Shown here: piece after piece, positions 9,572 through 21,426 of the stretch | Numbering within the stretch: the stretch's first letter is position 1 | How the letters are laid out: each line of letters starts with the position of its first letter | Source of the DNA: Smittium mucronatum | Lineage: Eukaryota > Kickxellomycota > Harpellomycetes > Harpellales > Legeriomycetaceae | Assembly: GCA_001953115.1 (NCBI GenBank) | Contig: LSSL01003261.1 | Coordinates: 1-27,632, forward strand | Direction: 5' to 3' | DNA length: 27,632 nt | Translations under genes and position numbers: made by a program | The notes under the pieces: model-generated | Databases searched by the model: none | The model's input: only the letters and a program-made list of their open reading frames with translations | What the model was told of the DNA's origin: nothing

Positions 9572-11757
9572 AGATTAACCCAATCAAAGACAATAGATTG
9601 AATATTTTCAGCTATTATTAACGTCATTTTTATTTAGTATAAATTAAACTACTAGAATAAAAGTTTTTTAAATAATTATTTATACAAAAAAAAGTCTATT
9701 AAAAGTCTATTATATTTGTTTTAATTTAAATACATATGTTTTTTTCGATAGTAAATTGATATCATATGGTCTAAATTTGATAAAGGGTGGGATATTGAAT
9801 AATACAAAATTTTAAATATAGGCTACTAATTTATTATCATCTATAATATATATTACTCTTAACAATTTTTCTTTTAAACTTTAAAAGCTTCAATAGTACT
9901 AGATATATAAAAAACAAAGCTTTTCAAAAAAAAGCTTTATAAAGTGTATATTTAAATTTAATTAAATTTGGTTTTCGGTGTTTTATTTAGAATATATAGT
10001 CGCTTTTTCTTTTTTAATATGTACAGTACAATTTGATTCCAATAAAATCGCTGCATATCTTTCTCTATTATATCGCTCATTTGATTTTTTGGGTAAATAA
10101 TATATTTTAATATATTATGAGATATATATGGATTATGTTTTATAACAGGGGATATGGTTTTATATATATTTGACAGAAAGTTTCAAAAAATAAAAATTTC
10201 CACAAAAATATCAACTCAATGATTCGAAACCATAAATTTGCGTTGAAGTATTATTAGAAAATCATTTTACACATTTTAATAAAAAAAAAAAATATTTTTA
10301 AAACAAACGAATAAATTTATAAAATGAACATTAAGGCTAATGGTTTAAATAAACAAATTTATGCGTATTTTTAAAGAAATTTTTAGATTTTATTAAGTGT
10401 GAAAAGCGAATAGTATCCAATAATTTTATATTTTTGAGGATTATTCATCATTATGTCTAATTTTTTAACATTTTTTCAAGAAAAAGTATTTAAAATATTT
10501 AGTAAAATATTCCATAAACTCCGTATTGATATTATGATGGTAAAATTCAAGTGATGTCACACTAATTCATCCTATTCATGAATATATGAATACGAATAAT
10601 TTCTATAAATATGCTGTATTTTATGGAATATAGCTCGAATTTAAGTTTTTTGTTTTTTAAAACATGGTATAATTTGAGGTATTGTTTTTAAAAGCTATTT
10701 ACATATATTATTTAAGCAAAATTTAAATCGAAAGCTTTTTTTAGTATTAATCGAGTAAAAAATGTGATTTTTTGATAAAATAAATATTTTTGGATTAATC
10801 CTAGATGCGATTATAAAAATATTCGATTTAACATTTTTGGAATGATTATAAAAATAATATATATGTGTATTATTCTCAAGCCTACTTTATTTTATGAACA
10901 ACTTTACCAATATCATACATTATAATAAAGCTTTTATTTTTTATATTAAAATGATTTTAATACTTTATCAAAAATATTTAGCTTTTGAAGAACTTATTTT
11001 TTTATCGGTTATGATATAATAATCGTATGATTAAGAAAGTTCTTAAACCACCCTATCTATCCAAATAACACAAAATCTTATTGAATATCATCTCGAAATA
11101 ATAAAGATTTTTTTAGCTCTATTATTGAATTATTTTTTTTGTAATTTGAAGTTAGATCGAAATTGATGAATATATTTTGAACTATTTAATAATAAGCTTA
11201 GGCGAAATTGCCTGAAAACTGCAACAGATTATCTAAATATTGTTTTATATCTGGGAAAATGAGTTTTTATTTGAAATATGAAATTATTCTAAGTAAACGA
11301 GAAATTTTTTTAAAATAAAACACCAAGAATTATATAGATGAATATTTCTAAAAAAAAAAAAAAAATCTAGACGAAAGCTAGCCCCAAAGCTCCATTAATA
11401 TAATATATCTGGTATTTAATATCTGTTAATTTTTTTATGAATCTTGAAATAAAAAAAAAACTAAAATAGAATTAAGTTAGCCTTTTTTCGGAACTTTTTC
11501 GCACCATGCCACAAAAAAAATAGCGATTAATTATATCATAGTAAAACTTTACAATAAGATTAAAATTAAAGCACAAATAAAATTCGAAAGGTATTAAAAA
11601 AAAAAATTATGTTTTTATACAGAGCTTTATATAGACAGAAAAAAGTACTCATGTATGAATAAGTAATCAAATAGTGTATTTTTATTTCTTTTTTGTAACA
11701 AATAAATATTTTAATAGATAATTTTCTATTGAGATTTATATTCTTAATAATAAGAAG
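9572..11757. other. very AT-rich intergenic DNA, no gene recognised
   Basis: Roughly 80 per cent A+T with many homopolymer runs. A 40-codon minus-strand frame starting at about 10080 (MSDIIEKDMQRFYWNQIV, then lysine-rich) is the only mildly protein-like stretch; it has no family signature. The left limit of the hAT element may lie near 11360-11400, where CTAGCCCCAAAGCTCC is locally GC-rich, but no terminal repeat partner is visible. Confidence 0.5.
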
Positions 11758-13505
11758 CTAAAGAAAGTCAGAATTTTTGAAATAGGGGTTTAAAAAAACC
11801 GAAGCGTCTAAGAGCTCACGAATTATTTTATTTCTGATTTTAATGAAAAATCCACCTGAAACCGAGAAAGTACGCTCAGATTATTTTGATGAGGGCTGAA
11901 TTTTTAACAAGCTTTTATGTGATTTTTCTATTTTTTTTAATTTTTTTTTTTATTGAATAAAACTTGAAATCTTCCTAAATATACTATGGTGATAAATTTT
12001 TGTCCGGATAAGATAGTTGCAGATTTAAAAGCTCATCATGCTATTAATCAAAAAATCGGTATTTTTTTAAAGTTCAAATTTCCGAGTCTTGGCTTTTATT
12101 TATTTCAGAGGTGTATCCAAACATTATATAGAATAATTTTTTTAGATATTCAGTTATATCGTTTTTTTTTATGAACATCTAAGTATTAATTCTCCGTTTT
12201 GGATCGAATCTTCAGGTATTTTTGCTGTTTTTAATAATTTAAAATCTGAAACTGCTTTTATTTTTCTTCCTCTATGATAATAAGTTTTTATAGATTCAAA
12301 TATTTTTAATAATATACAAGTTTTAAGTTCTGCAAAACTTCTATATATTATCTGATAGACTATATATCAATCAGCCAAGCTGCTATTTTTTGGAATAAAT
12401 TTCTGGATATTTTTTTCCAAAGGTTTAAGTACAACATATAATTCATTTAGCTTTGTTGAATACATGCAAATGTATACTTTTTTATTCTATCCATTACTTT
12501 CGTTTAAATACTTTCTGAAAATGCCACGGATCAGTGAAAAACTTTCAAGCGTTGTTAATACTGATTTCAATCTAATCCTTGGCTGTTTTTTCATTTAAAT
12601 TCTTTTAACATGTTTTTTTAAAAACTAGGACTTTAAAATTTTTATTTCTTATAGACCAACATTTTATATGATTTTTTTTTTTTGTTAAATATTATATCCC
12701 GACATATATAATAGCTTAACAAAATAAAAGTGTTTGAGTATATTTCGATATTACAGGTATCTCTAAAATCTGCTATGCTGCTATCTAATTCAGAGCTTTA
12801 GTCTAAAAAATTTATCCGTGTATGCTAAAAAAACACCAGGATCATTGTATTTCCTATATAACACTTTTTTTATGGCTATATTGATATCATATTTTAAGCA
12901 TAATTGGATTTTTTATTTTATCAATGACCCATATTTAAACATAAATGATGCACCATCATTAGTACAGCCAGATAGATATCTTATTAGATTTAAACCAAAA
13001 AAAATTAATCCATTTGTCACCAAATCTACCAGAATTTCTGATGTGCGAATTCCGTCTATTTTTAAAAGACCTAAATTTATGATCTTATCGTCATTTTTTT
13101 TCTTTTTTGGTGTAGTTCCGCTATCTCAAAAACTTTTTCTTTACGAAAATTCAATATTTTTTCGTTTATCTTCTATTTAATTGACAGAAAAGTGATTTTA
13201 ACAAATCTAAAATTATTTACTATAAATTGGCTTTTTTTTATCTAATTAATTGAAAATTCATAATTAGTAGTTAAATACGCACATATTTTCTCTGAATTTC
13301 TAATGGATATAGATAATTATTTTTTTCTCTTTTTTCTTTCTTCTTGTTCTTTTTTGTAATCAATATCATGTTTTTTAAAATATCAATCTAAATATTTTGT
13401 AATATCCCCCTTACAATTTATAACGTTTTGGCATAAATTGCAGGTAGAGCTTTCACATTTTCTGGAATAATACTACCAGATAATTTTTTGGCTACCACTA
13501 ATTTT
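11758..13505 (-). pseudogene. decayed hAT-superfamily transposase with BED zinc finger
   Basis: Read from 13505 down. BED finger (13505-13368): SQKIIW-stop-YYSRKCESSTC, i.e. aromatic W..YY, then CNLC (Cys codons at 13440-13442 and 13431-13433), then TKYLD-stop-YFKKH, the L..(H)...H end. Core (about 13085-12820): KIDGIRTSEILVDLV, then YLSGCTNDGASFMFKYGSLI (12969-12910), the TDGAS block around the second catalytic Asp of hAT enzymes, then IQLCLKYDINIAIKKVLY, the HQLCLAHA-like helix with its His lost. Middle (about 12450-12190): VLKPLEKNIQKF, SFAELKTCILL, YYHRGRKIKAV. C-terminal dimerisation region (about 11890-11758): PSSK-stop-SERTFSVSGG, IRNKIIRELLDASVFLN, ending TAG. Many stops and frame changes show an inactive copy. 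The plus-strand 120-codon frame at 12818-13180 is its antisense shadow. Confidence 0.88.
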
Positions 13506-16500
13506 GATTTAATACATATATTAATAATAAAAAAGTTAAATATCTTTCAGTGAGTTTAAATAATACTCAGCTTTTCTAAAGTGTGTAGAAGATAAAAAAG
13601 ACTTCCACTTTATTTATAAGGTATTCTGAAAAATAAAATCTTTAAATAAGAGTTTTAACCAACTTTATTTAAGCCAAAAAATATTTATTATTTACATTTA
13701 AAAAGAAAATTGGGGGTTTTCTAAAAATAAAACCGCTATATGACGCTAAAGCTTCTCTACTTATTTATAAAAACCATGCAAAATTATAATTGAAGCAAAT
13801 CTTATTTTAATTATTCTTATGATGTATATATCAATGATATTTAAAATTTAAAAATTAAATTACACAAATGTGGTAAATTAGTATTATATATCTGTTTTTT
13901 CAACGATTTCAGAGCTGAATCGGTCTTAAACAATATATTTTTTTGAAAAAAATTCAAAAAATAAACTTAATTGATTGATAATAGAACCATTTTTTTGTGA
14001 GTTAATTAATAATATATATATATATATAATATGTGTCTCTATTTTATCTATTTTATTTTATTATTGGGTGATAGATGTTTTTTTTGAAAACCTCTATGAA
14101 GACAAAATAAAAAATATCTAAAAATGATATCGAGAAATTCACCCTTGAAATTAATTTCGCTAATTAAAAATTACTCATAATTAAAGCATAAAAAATTGAA
14201 ATTTTTTTAGTACACAAAAAATATATTGCCATAAATTGACTTATTTAAATGAAAATTTGAAGCTTTATTATTTTATAGTGATCAGAGCATGGTTTTTTTT
14301 ATGATTTTAACACTAATTAGAAAGATAAAAACATATAAAAACATGTTTGGTATAATAAAATAAAATATCATATTATCCGAATTTATTTTTATACCGATTT
14401 ATAAAAACTTAACTCAGATTGAACTTTTTGTTTCTAATTGTTTATAAAGTGTAACATATTAATTATAAAAAATTATAAGCGTTAAAAAAATTCATAAGTA
14501 TTTTAGCTGCCAAATTATATTAATTTGGCTATTTCAAATGTGTGCGTGACACTTATTTTTTGGATTATTTTTTAAAAATCCAATCACAAGTTATATAAGG
14601 ATAATGTGATAAAATATATTAAAATCTGCTTATATATAGTAATTCTGGTATGTCAATATCATATTGCACATATAATAATCTCGATCAAAAATCATTTGGA
14701 TAATATGAGTATCAGTGAATTTAAAACCGCCAAAGATTTTTTGGATATAAATCATCTATTTTATTAAAATGCCTTATAAATAAATAATTAGAGGATGTAT
14801 ATACGGAATATATATCTTTAAAAGTCAAATAAAGATATTGTGGAATAAACAAGTGTGATTTTCGCGATTATTAGTGATTATTAGATTAATAGAAGTTTAT
14901 CCGATTTTATTGATTATTGGATAAAAAATGGTATCTCTACTTCAAAACGAATTTCAAAACAAAAAAAACGGTAGGTGTGAATAATTGGTATAAGGGGTAA
15001 ATATTATTAAATTTAATTAAATCCCATTGGAAATAGCTTAATTCTGCAAAAGGTTTAGTCCGTAGAAAAAATTGAGCTCATGATGCAGACTTAAGAAAGA
15101 ACCTACTGTATATCATTATCTATTTTTTTTTATGTGACACTTTGTTTATTTTTATAGGTTCCAATTTTCAAATGCCTATTTACTTCTTAGAATTATCACT
15201 TCATTGGGTTTGGTGAGATGAGGCTAGGCGCTGCTTTGGCGGTGTTTTTATCCTGGGTTTACTAATCAAGGGCTCTATAAATTGTATTTTTAAAGGAATG
15301 AGTCTCTACCACCTCTATTTTAAAAACTTTATGATTTTTATTTATAAATTAAAATTTTATATAATAAGGAACTCAACTGGGTTTAAATTTTCTCAACTGA
15401 AAAAAAACTTTAGAGATCAAAATTTGACAATTTTAATCCCATAATCTCACATTTATTGATTTTTTTAAAATAGGTTGATGGTAGCAATTTTTATAGGTAT
15501 AAAAAATTAATGGATTTATTAAATCCTTTGAATTTCAGAGCTTATTTTATCTAATAACAAAAATTTTCGAGCTTACATAATTTTTATATTTAGTAGAGCT
15601 AAAAAATTAGCAATTTTATTCCTTTAATCGATACTTGGATCAGGTTTTGAAAGCATTTTTACACGAATAATTTCACTTTTTATTTTTAATTAAATTAGGG
15701 TTTAAAATAAAAATTATAAAATTGCAGATAAGAAATAACTTAGGCTTTCTTTTCCTTTGATATTTTGCTAAATATAAATAACTTTTAAAGATAATATTAA
15801 AAAATATACTCTCCTAAATTCTCAAAAGTAAAGCTCTTAAAACTTTGCAAAAAATCAATACTATTGATCGTATATTACCATTAAACCTTACCTTATAATC
15901 TAAAAAAACTAATTTGTTATGTTCTAATAGGCGATTATTTCAAAAATAGTAGGTTTTTATCATTTTTGACTACTGTAAACCCCACCCCCTATTATCTTTT
16001 TTAAATTTTTGGTTCATAAAATTAGAATAGTATTTACCCGATAAGCATATTTTATCCACATATATAGTTAAATTAAATTATATTTAGCATTATTAAATAA
16101 AAAAAACACTCTAATATTATTCGGAATAATTTTAACTCAAATATATCATAATTTATCCGTTATATAATATAAAAAATCCAAAAAACTTAGTTAAAAAAAA
16201 TTGAGTTATTAAAAATATATACTGATTAAACATAAGTAGGTGTAAACTTTTCTGTGTTTTATTATTTTAATACAAAATATCCTATGTAGATTTTTCAAAA
16301 TTTTAACATTTATTACATAAATTTATATAATAATACGATTTTATTATGGGTACTTTATATAAAATGATCCGATTTAAATTACAATAGCGGCGGTATAAAT
16401 AATAAGACTCTAAATAAGCTATCTAACAGAAGAAGGATAAAAATCAAGGAAAACAATAAAATACCGAATGATCCAGCATATCTTTGAGATTAAATGTAAA

Positions 16501-16700
16501 CACCAATTAATTTTTGGAAATTATACATATATATCAGAATACGCTTGAAACTAGTTATACCCTATTTATATGTTATTTTTTTATCAAATTATTTCGAAGA
16601 ACCTAGATAAAATTGGATTCAGTTTTAAAAATAGTAAAAAATCTTTAAAAAAGCATATGTTTAAATAAGGGTATTGTCATGATTGAGTAATTTTGCCTCG
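13506..16700. other. very AT-rich intergenic DNA, no gene recognised
   Basis: No supported gene. Notable items: a (TA)n microsatellite near 14009-14029; a short protein-like stretch at about 14707-14766 (MSISEFKTAKDFLDINHLFY) without a family match; a locally GC-rich patch at 15207-15262; and an upstream bulged hairpin around 13579-13612 (GAAG/CTTC with AAGTG/CACTT). The hAT element's 5' terminus must lie in the left part of this stretch, but no terminal repeat was identified. Confidence 0.45.
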
Positions 16701-16970
16701 GCTTTTACTGTGCATTTATACGACCCAATAATATAACGTGATGCAGAAAAACATGATAACGCTATCCCTGTATCTTTATTTCAACCAATAGCACAGCCAC
16801 TGATTGGTACAAATATTCCCAACGCTTTTGCTGCGGATTTATACCGCCCAATAATATAGTCAGTGATAAAAACAACATTATAACGCCAATACTGCACATC
16901 TATTTTGACAAGTGGCATAACTACTGATTGATACAAATATTCCCAACGCTTTTGCTGCGTATTTTACCTT
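16701..16970. repeat. tandem repeat, period about 124 bp, just over two copies
   Basis: Unit 1 is 16701-16823 (123 bp), unit 2 is 16824-16947 (124 bp), and a third starts at 16948 and fades after about 20 bases. Each starts GCTTTT(A/G)CTG, has CCCAATAATATA around position 30 and ends TACAAATATTCCCAAC. The units are about three-quarters identical, so the duplication is old. A degenerate tail of an earlier unit (TGATTG...TTTTGCCTCG) seems to precede unit 1. The segment is GC-richer than its surroundings. No open frame runs through it. Confidence 0.8.
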
Positions 16971-17028
16971 ACTAGCACTTAATCTAAACTATAGCATTTA
17001 TTCTAACCTAAAATATTCCTACGTTTTG

Positions 17029-17058
17029 TATGTGTTTTTCACTGACGCAAAACACATA
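17029..17058. repeat. perfect 10-bp hairpin
   Basis: TATGTGTTTT (17029-17038) and AAAACACATA (17049-17058) are exact reverse complements with a 10-base loop TCACTGACGC. A second, 6-bp hairpin AGCCAA / TTGGCT lies at 17161-17180. Both sit in the GC-richer zone just after the tandem repeat and may belong to the same old element. Confidence 0.6.
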
Positions 17059-17180
17059 AATAGTCCCAGTTTTTCTAGTTTTTGATTTATTCACCTGAAA
17101 ACAATTGTCTTTTGTTTGCTGGTATTAGTCTTAGTTTAATAAATTATACGCTCTCTTTTCAGCCAAAGTAAAACTTGGCT

Positions 17181-18040
17181 TAAATATATCTTTTTTTTTA
17201 GTTAATATCTTTTGCCTTGCTTCTTCTCCCCTTGTTTTAGACAGGTATATTTATTTTTTATGTTAATAATAATAAATATTTAATAATATTTTCATTATTT
17301 CGTGTTTTTAAAGATTATATATATATATATATATCTAAATATTATTTAATTTAAACTTAATACTTTTGAGACCCCTCATAGACCCTATGATGCATACTAA
17401 AAATGGTATTAATTATTTATATTTTTATATAAAATTTTATGAAATTTTATATTAGCCAAAAACATAATAAATCAAGCTATTATATATAAACGACAACCTT
17501 TACCCCGAATGTAATTTATATAATAAAATAAATTTAATAAGTACAAAATTTTCGGAAATTTTTTTAGACTTCTTTACCGAATGATAGATTAAATTTTATA
17601 TTAAATAATAATTCTAAAAGTACTATTTTTAATTAATTCAAAATATCCCCAGTTTATAACTAGGACATAATATTTAAAAAAATAAGAGGAAAAAGTCAGT
17701 TTTAACATTTCGAAAATAAATATAAAGATATAAAGATATTTTTTCAGCTTCAAAATGTCCCAAAGAAATTTCCCGATTGCGATATTAAATCTTTTTATTT
17801 TATTTTATTTTTTTAAAAAAAAAATGTGAAATCTGTAATTAAAAAAAAATTACACGAATAAAGTAAAAACTTTAGGTGAATATAAAAAATATGTGCGTAG
17901 TAGTTTTAAATGACACATTAAATTAATTAAAACCTCTTGGCTTCATACCAATTTAATTAATTATATTTGGGAGATTCTTTTTGAATCAGGAATTTTTTTT
18001 AGAAAAAAAAAATAAGCTAATATTTAAAATTTAAAATTTT
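17181..18040. other. AT-rich intergenic DNA, nothing recognised
   Basis: Contains a (TA)n microsatellite near 17316-17336 and several A/T homopolymers. No open frame with motifs. Confidence 0.5.
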
Positions 18041-18565
18041 TATTGTTCGTCAAAAATCTGATCTTAAATACGGTTGTTTGTCATAAATATAAATATATTT
18101 AACTTATGATAACACCCTAAAAATTTGAATTAAAAATTCGCAAACCCACATGGGAGAAATTAGAAAAGCGCAAAATGATGAAGGGATTAAAATTTTGGAG
18201 AATATCACTAAAAAAGAAAGAGAAAAATTTTGCTACCTTATAGAAAAAATGACACCAGATTCCTTACATTGGAAGTATGAATATTTTCAAAATATTCCAA
18301 ATGAGGATTTATTTTATATTAAGTGCATTTATAAAATTAATAATATTCCTTTCTTCTCGTCTTAAACGGCTTAAGGTTTAGAAAATTTATATATCTCAAA
18401 GTAGAACTAAATATTTTGTTTGTGGGAGTAAGAACAAAGCAAAAGGTCGTTTAAATGAAACATTATGGAAAAAATTTAGCCATTTATAATACATAATATG
18501 TTTTTACTACTCGTTAAACATGGAAATATCTTGTATCCGATTTTAAACGTCAATATGAATCCATC
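18041..18565 (+). repeat. left arm of 525-bp near-identical inverted repeat
   Basis: Matches the reverse complement of 23302-23826 with seven differences (at 18052, 18473, 18481, 18482, 18537, 18548 and 18562), about 98.7 per cent identity. Positions 18053-18472 are identical for 420 bases. The outer boundary is sharp at TATTGTTCGTC and the inner one follows TATGAATCCATC. In a region where other repeats are heavily diverged, this identity indicates a recent event: either the terminal repeats of a roughly 5.8-kb element or two opposite insertions of one repeat unit. Confidence 0.92.
18150..18489 (+). pseudogene. small broken ORF inside the left inverted-repeat arm
   Basis: A 71-codon frame (18150-18365) starts MGEIRKAQNDEGIKIL and contains KKEREKFCYLIEKMTPDSL and FQNIPNEDLFYIKCIYKI. 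Codons before the ATG are open only back to a TGA 8 codons upstream. The frame ends abruptly, but the reading continues in another frame as FLSSRLKRLKV, a TAG (18379-18381), then KIYISQSRTKYFVCGSKNK and GRLNETLWKKFSHL, ending TAA at 18489. This looks like one longer protein of which a piece survives, with a frameshift and a stop. The second part, with its VCGSKNKAKGRL pattern, vaguely recalls N-terminal fingers of MULE-type transposases, but I cannot assign it. The same damage is present in the other arm. Confidence 0.55.
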
Positions 18566-18900
18566 ACATCCCCAAAATCATATCTCCCGCATTAAAATTC
18601 CCACCTCATCGAATCTCACATCAATCCTTCCACACCCATATAGATCCGAGTTTCACCCCATCTCTTCCCCAATTCCATATCTTCTCCTTTTCAATCCTAA
18701 TATCTTTCACATTTACACCTTATTACAATCCAAATTCTACATCCGCGCAGCTGTTTCCTAAAGCCAATCTAAATACTTCATAATTCCATCTCTAATCAAT
18801 ATTATATCCAATCCTATTTTCGATTCGAGTCCTATCTCATATTCATTCTCATTTTTCACTATTATATATTTTTCTTCCGATTTAAATATGATCTGAATCT
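18566..18900. other. strand-biased C-rich, G-poor zone inside left arm
   Basis: Immediately inside the left arm the plus strand is rich in C and very poor in G (about five G in the first 150 bases against some 50 C), with many CCCA, TCCC and CATATC words. The 87-codon frame at 18498-18761 owes its openness to this bias and has no coding motif. A mirrored G-rich zone lies inside the right arm. Confidence 0.6.
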
Positions 18901-19808
18901 CATATACATTATAGTCTTACTCATATTATCGTTTAATATTTTTAAGCTATATTTAAAAAATCTTCAATCCAATTTATTTAACCTTCTCAACTCTAAAATT
19001 AAACTATTTTCTTTCTTTAGAGCCATTTTTTCCCCACTTAATGATTTTTTCAAATATATATATACTATTGTTTTTAAATCCATAATTATAATAATAAAAT
19101 TATTTCTTAAGATAACTTTTTTATTTTTTATCTTTTTAGTTTTATATATTAAAAGTAATTTTTTTTATTTTTATTCGGGATATGTTTTATTAATATGTTT
19201 TTCTTTATCACCAAGTGAAAAAATCAAAATTGATCTATTTTTCACTATTTTTATCCCTACAATTTCACTTATAACATATTAAGATCTAATCAATAAATTT
19301 ATTAGCTGGGGCTTTCTTCATCTAAAATATATATACTTGATTATTTTTTTCAGAAAAATTAGATCTTCAAAATTTTTGCTTTGTTTAGATTTTAAACATT
19401 CTGTTTATATATTTTGGTTTATGTGTTTTATGAATTAAAGCTTAATTTTTAATTAAGAAAATATCTTCCTAAATAATTTTTTTATAATCACAAATAAAGG
19501 GAAATTAGAACCCCAGATATCCCATTTTTTATTTATTATACTCTTTTATTTTTTCGATATCTAAAAATGTGTTATTTAATTATATTTTTTAGTGTTATTA
19601 TCAAAGATAGAGAAAAAAATAGTTAAAATTTAAATAATTTTCGACTTTTTTTAAGCCATACCCTTTCTATTAAGTACCTAGTTTTTATTTCAGTTTTTAT
19701 TTTAATTTTTATCTAAACAAATCTAAAAATTCAATTCTAACATAATACATCATTAAAAGCTTATTAAAATTAAAATCAATAAATTTATTAGCATTTTTTA
19801 ACAATTAG
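18901..19808. other. AT-rich interior of the inverted-repeat element, no gene recognised
   Basis: No open frame with motifs until about 19750, where the frame of the relic that follows can be extended upstream across one TAG (SLLKLKSINLLAFF). Confidence 0.45.
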
Positions 19809-20353
19809 CATGATAAGATTAAAAAATTCGGTAATTTTATTCCCGTAGGAAAAGGTAAAAATTTTAAAACTATGTGTGACTATGCAATTAAAATGACAGA
19901 AATTTCTATTGAAGTATTATCCAAATATTTTTTTACAAGTGAATTAGGAAAATATTTTATTTTACATTTAGAAAACATATTTAATCAATTGATACCGGCA
20001 TTCAATATATTAATGCTGCATAACAGTTTAGATAAATATAGCAAACTCAAGTCTAATATTCTTGCATTATTCGCTGATTTATCTTCGATAAATTGAATTA
20101 ATATAATCGGATTTAACATCTGCAAAACGCAATATCTAAAGCAAAAAAAAATCCCGAAAAACTTCTGCTTATTTTAAATCAAGAAAATATAACTAAAAAT
20201 ATTTTCATATATGATAGAATTAAAATTACTGCACTGATATCAAATAGAATCAAGTATATTCCAGATAATCTTCAAATATATGTTCTACCAGAAAATTTAA
20301 TGGAAAATTCATATATATTTTTTGCGTTGTTTGGAAAAACAAAAATTAATTAA
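19809..20353 (+). pseudogene. decayed gene fragment of unknown family inside the inverted-repeat element
   Basis: Two protein-like open stretches follow each other with one frame change. The first (19809-20096, 95 codons; ATG at 19872) contains KKFGNFIPVGKGKNF, MCDYAIKMTEISIEVL, FFTSELGKYFILHLENIF and SLDKYSKLKSNILALFADL. The second (20117-20353, 78 codons, no ATG) contains NAISKAKKNPEKLLLILN, NIFIYDRIKITALISNRI and QIYVLPENLMENSYIFF. Both are Leu/Ile/Lys-rich with a helical look. The total of about 170 codons in a region of 75-80 per cent A+T is unlikely by chance. I do not recognise the family; a protein encoded by the mobile element itself is the natural inference. Confidence 0.5.
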
Positions 20354-21111
20354 TTAACTATCTTAAATCTTCCAATCCGAGATTTAATCTAAGATCATTT
20401 AAATTTTATCGAAATTTCCCAAAAATTACAAGAGAGTAACTAAAAGAACATATATGCTTCCCATTTTCAAAAAAGATACTCTATAAAAAACAAAAAGGAA
20501 CCAGTTATTTTATAAAATGAAATTTATAATCTGGTGATAATAGGAAGTTTAGAAAATGATATTTCTAACTAAAAAAACTATTTACTAATAAAAAATGTGC
20601 AATTTCAGTGTTAATTATTTTTTTGAAAAAATTATAAGTATATGAATTTATTCTAATAGTGGATTTTAAATATAGATTTAGGTTTTGCAGGAGTTTTCAT
20701 TAAAATAAACACTTCATTTTACAGAAAAAAGATATATTCCAGATTTATTTTGGTATTAATATAAAAAAATTTAAAATAAAAAAAATACAATTTTATTTCC
20801 GAAATATTGATCCAAGATTCAAAATACTAATATGAATGCCTTTCAAGCCTAACTATTAAGAGAATTTTAAACCGATTAAAAAAATTCAAATATGTTTAGA
20901 ATCTTGACCAAATTTCAATAACAGAAATTGCTGTATAAAATATTTGCATACTTTGAGAGAGACTTTGAAAATTGTTTTAAAATGAATTATTTCATAATAC
21001 CGTGGAAAAATTATCCCCTATGTTAATTTGGTAGGATTTTATTATTATTTTTATTAATTTTTTTATAAAAATGTCATATGGTGTCTATCGATGTAGTTTT
21101 CCCAGCGTTAA
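20354..21111 (+). other. AT-rich interior with scattered coding-like fragments
   Basis: Short stretches read like protein remains (for example DHLNFIEISQKLQES near 20390-20435 and GFAGVFIKINTSFYRKKIY near 20685-20740) but are separated by stops and frame changes. They may continue the relic upstream. No family recognised. Confidence 0.3.
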
Positions 21112-21426
21112 ACTAAAAAAAATGTCACATATTTCTATTTTTTAATAATTTATTCTATAATTCTGTTAGAAGATGCAAAAAACCCCAATAATAATTTTAA
21201 AAATACATATGAGTTTTTAAAGATTGATGACCGCATATATCTACAAATAGAGTATTATTTAGAGGATATAGATCCTATTTATCATGTTTTTAAAAAAATT
21301 GGGATTTTATGATTATCTATAAGCACATTTAGCAAGAAGGAATACACTCGGAATGAAATGAAAATAGATGAATATATATATATATATATATATAATATCA
21401 ACAATGAATTTAATTCCTCAGAATAA
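21112..21426 (+). pseudogene. second decayed coding fragment inside the inverted-repeat element
   Basis: One frame is open from 21112 to the TAA at 21424-21426 (104 codons) except for a single TGA at 21310-21312. It contains ILLEDAKNPNNNFKNTYEFL, IDDRIYLQIEYYLEDIDPIY, HVFKKIGIL, then after the TGA STFSKKEYTRNEMKIDEY and a Tyr-Ile run made by a (TA)n microsatellite. The hydrophilic, acidic-plus-aromatic composition is typical of a real protein. It could be the C-terminal part of the same gene as 19809-20353. Family unknown. Confidence 0.45.

Noticed and set aside
12818..13180. 120-codon open frame on the plus strand.
   Set aside because: It is exactly antisense to the hAT core with its GCTNDGAS block, and starts with GTG; it is a shadow.
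18498..18761. 87-codon plus-strand frame next to the left inverted-repeat arm, and its counterpart at 22850-23053 on the minus strand.
   Set aside because: Both are kept open by the strong C-rich/G-poor strand bias; composition is His/Pro/Ile/Ser-rich with no protein-like organisation.
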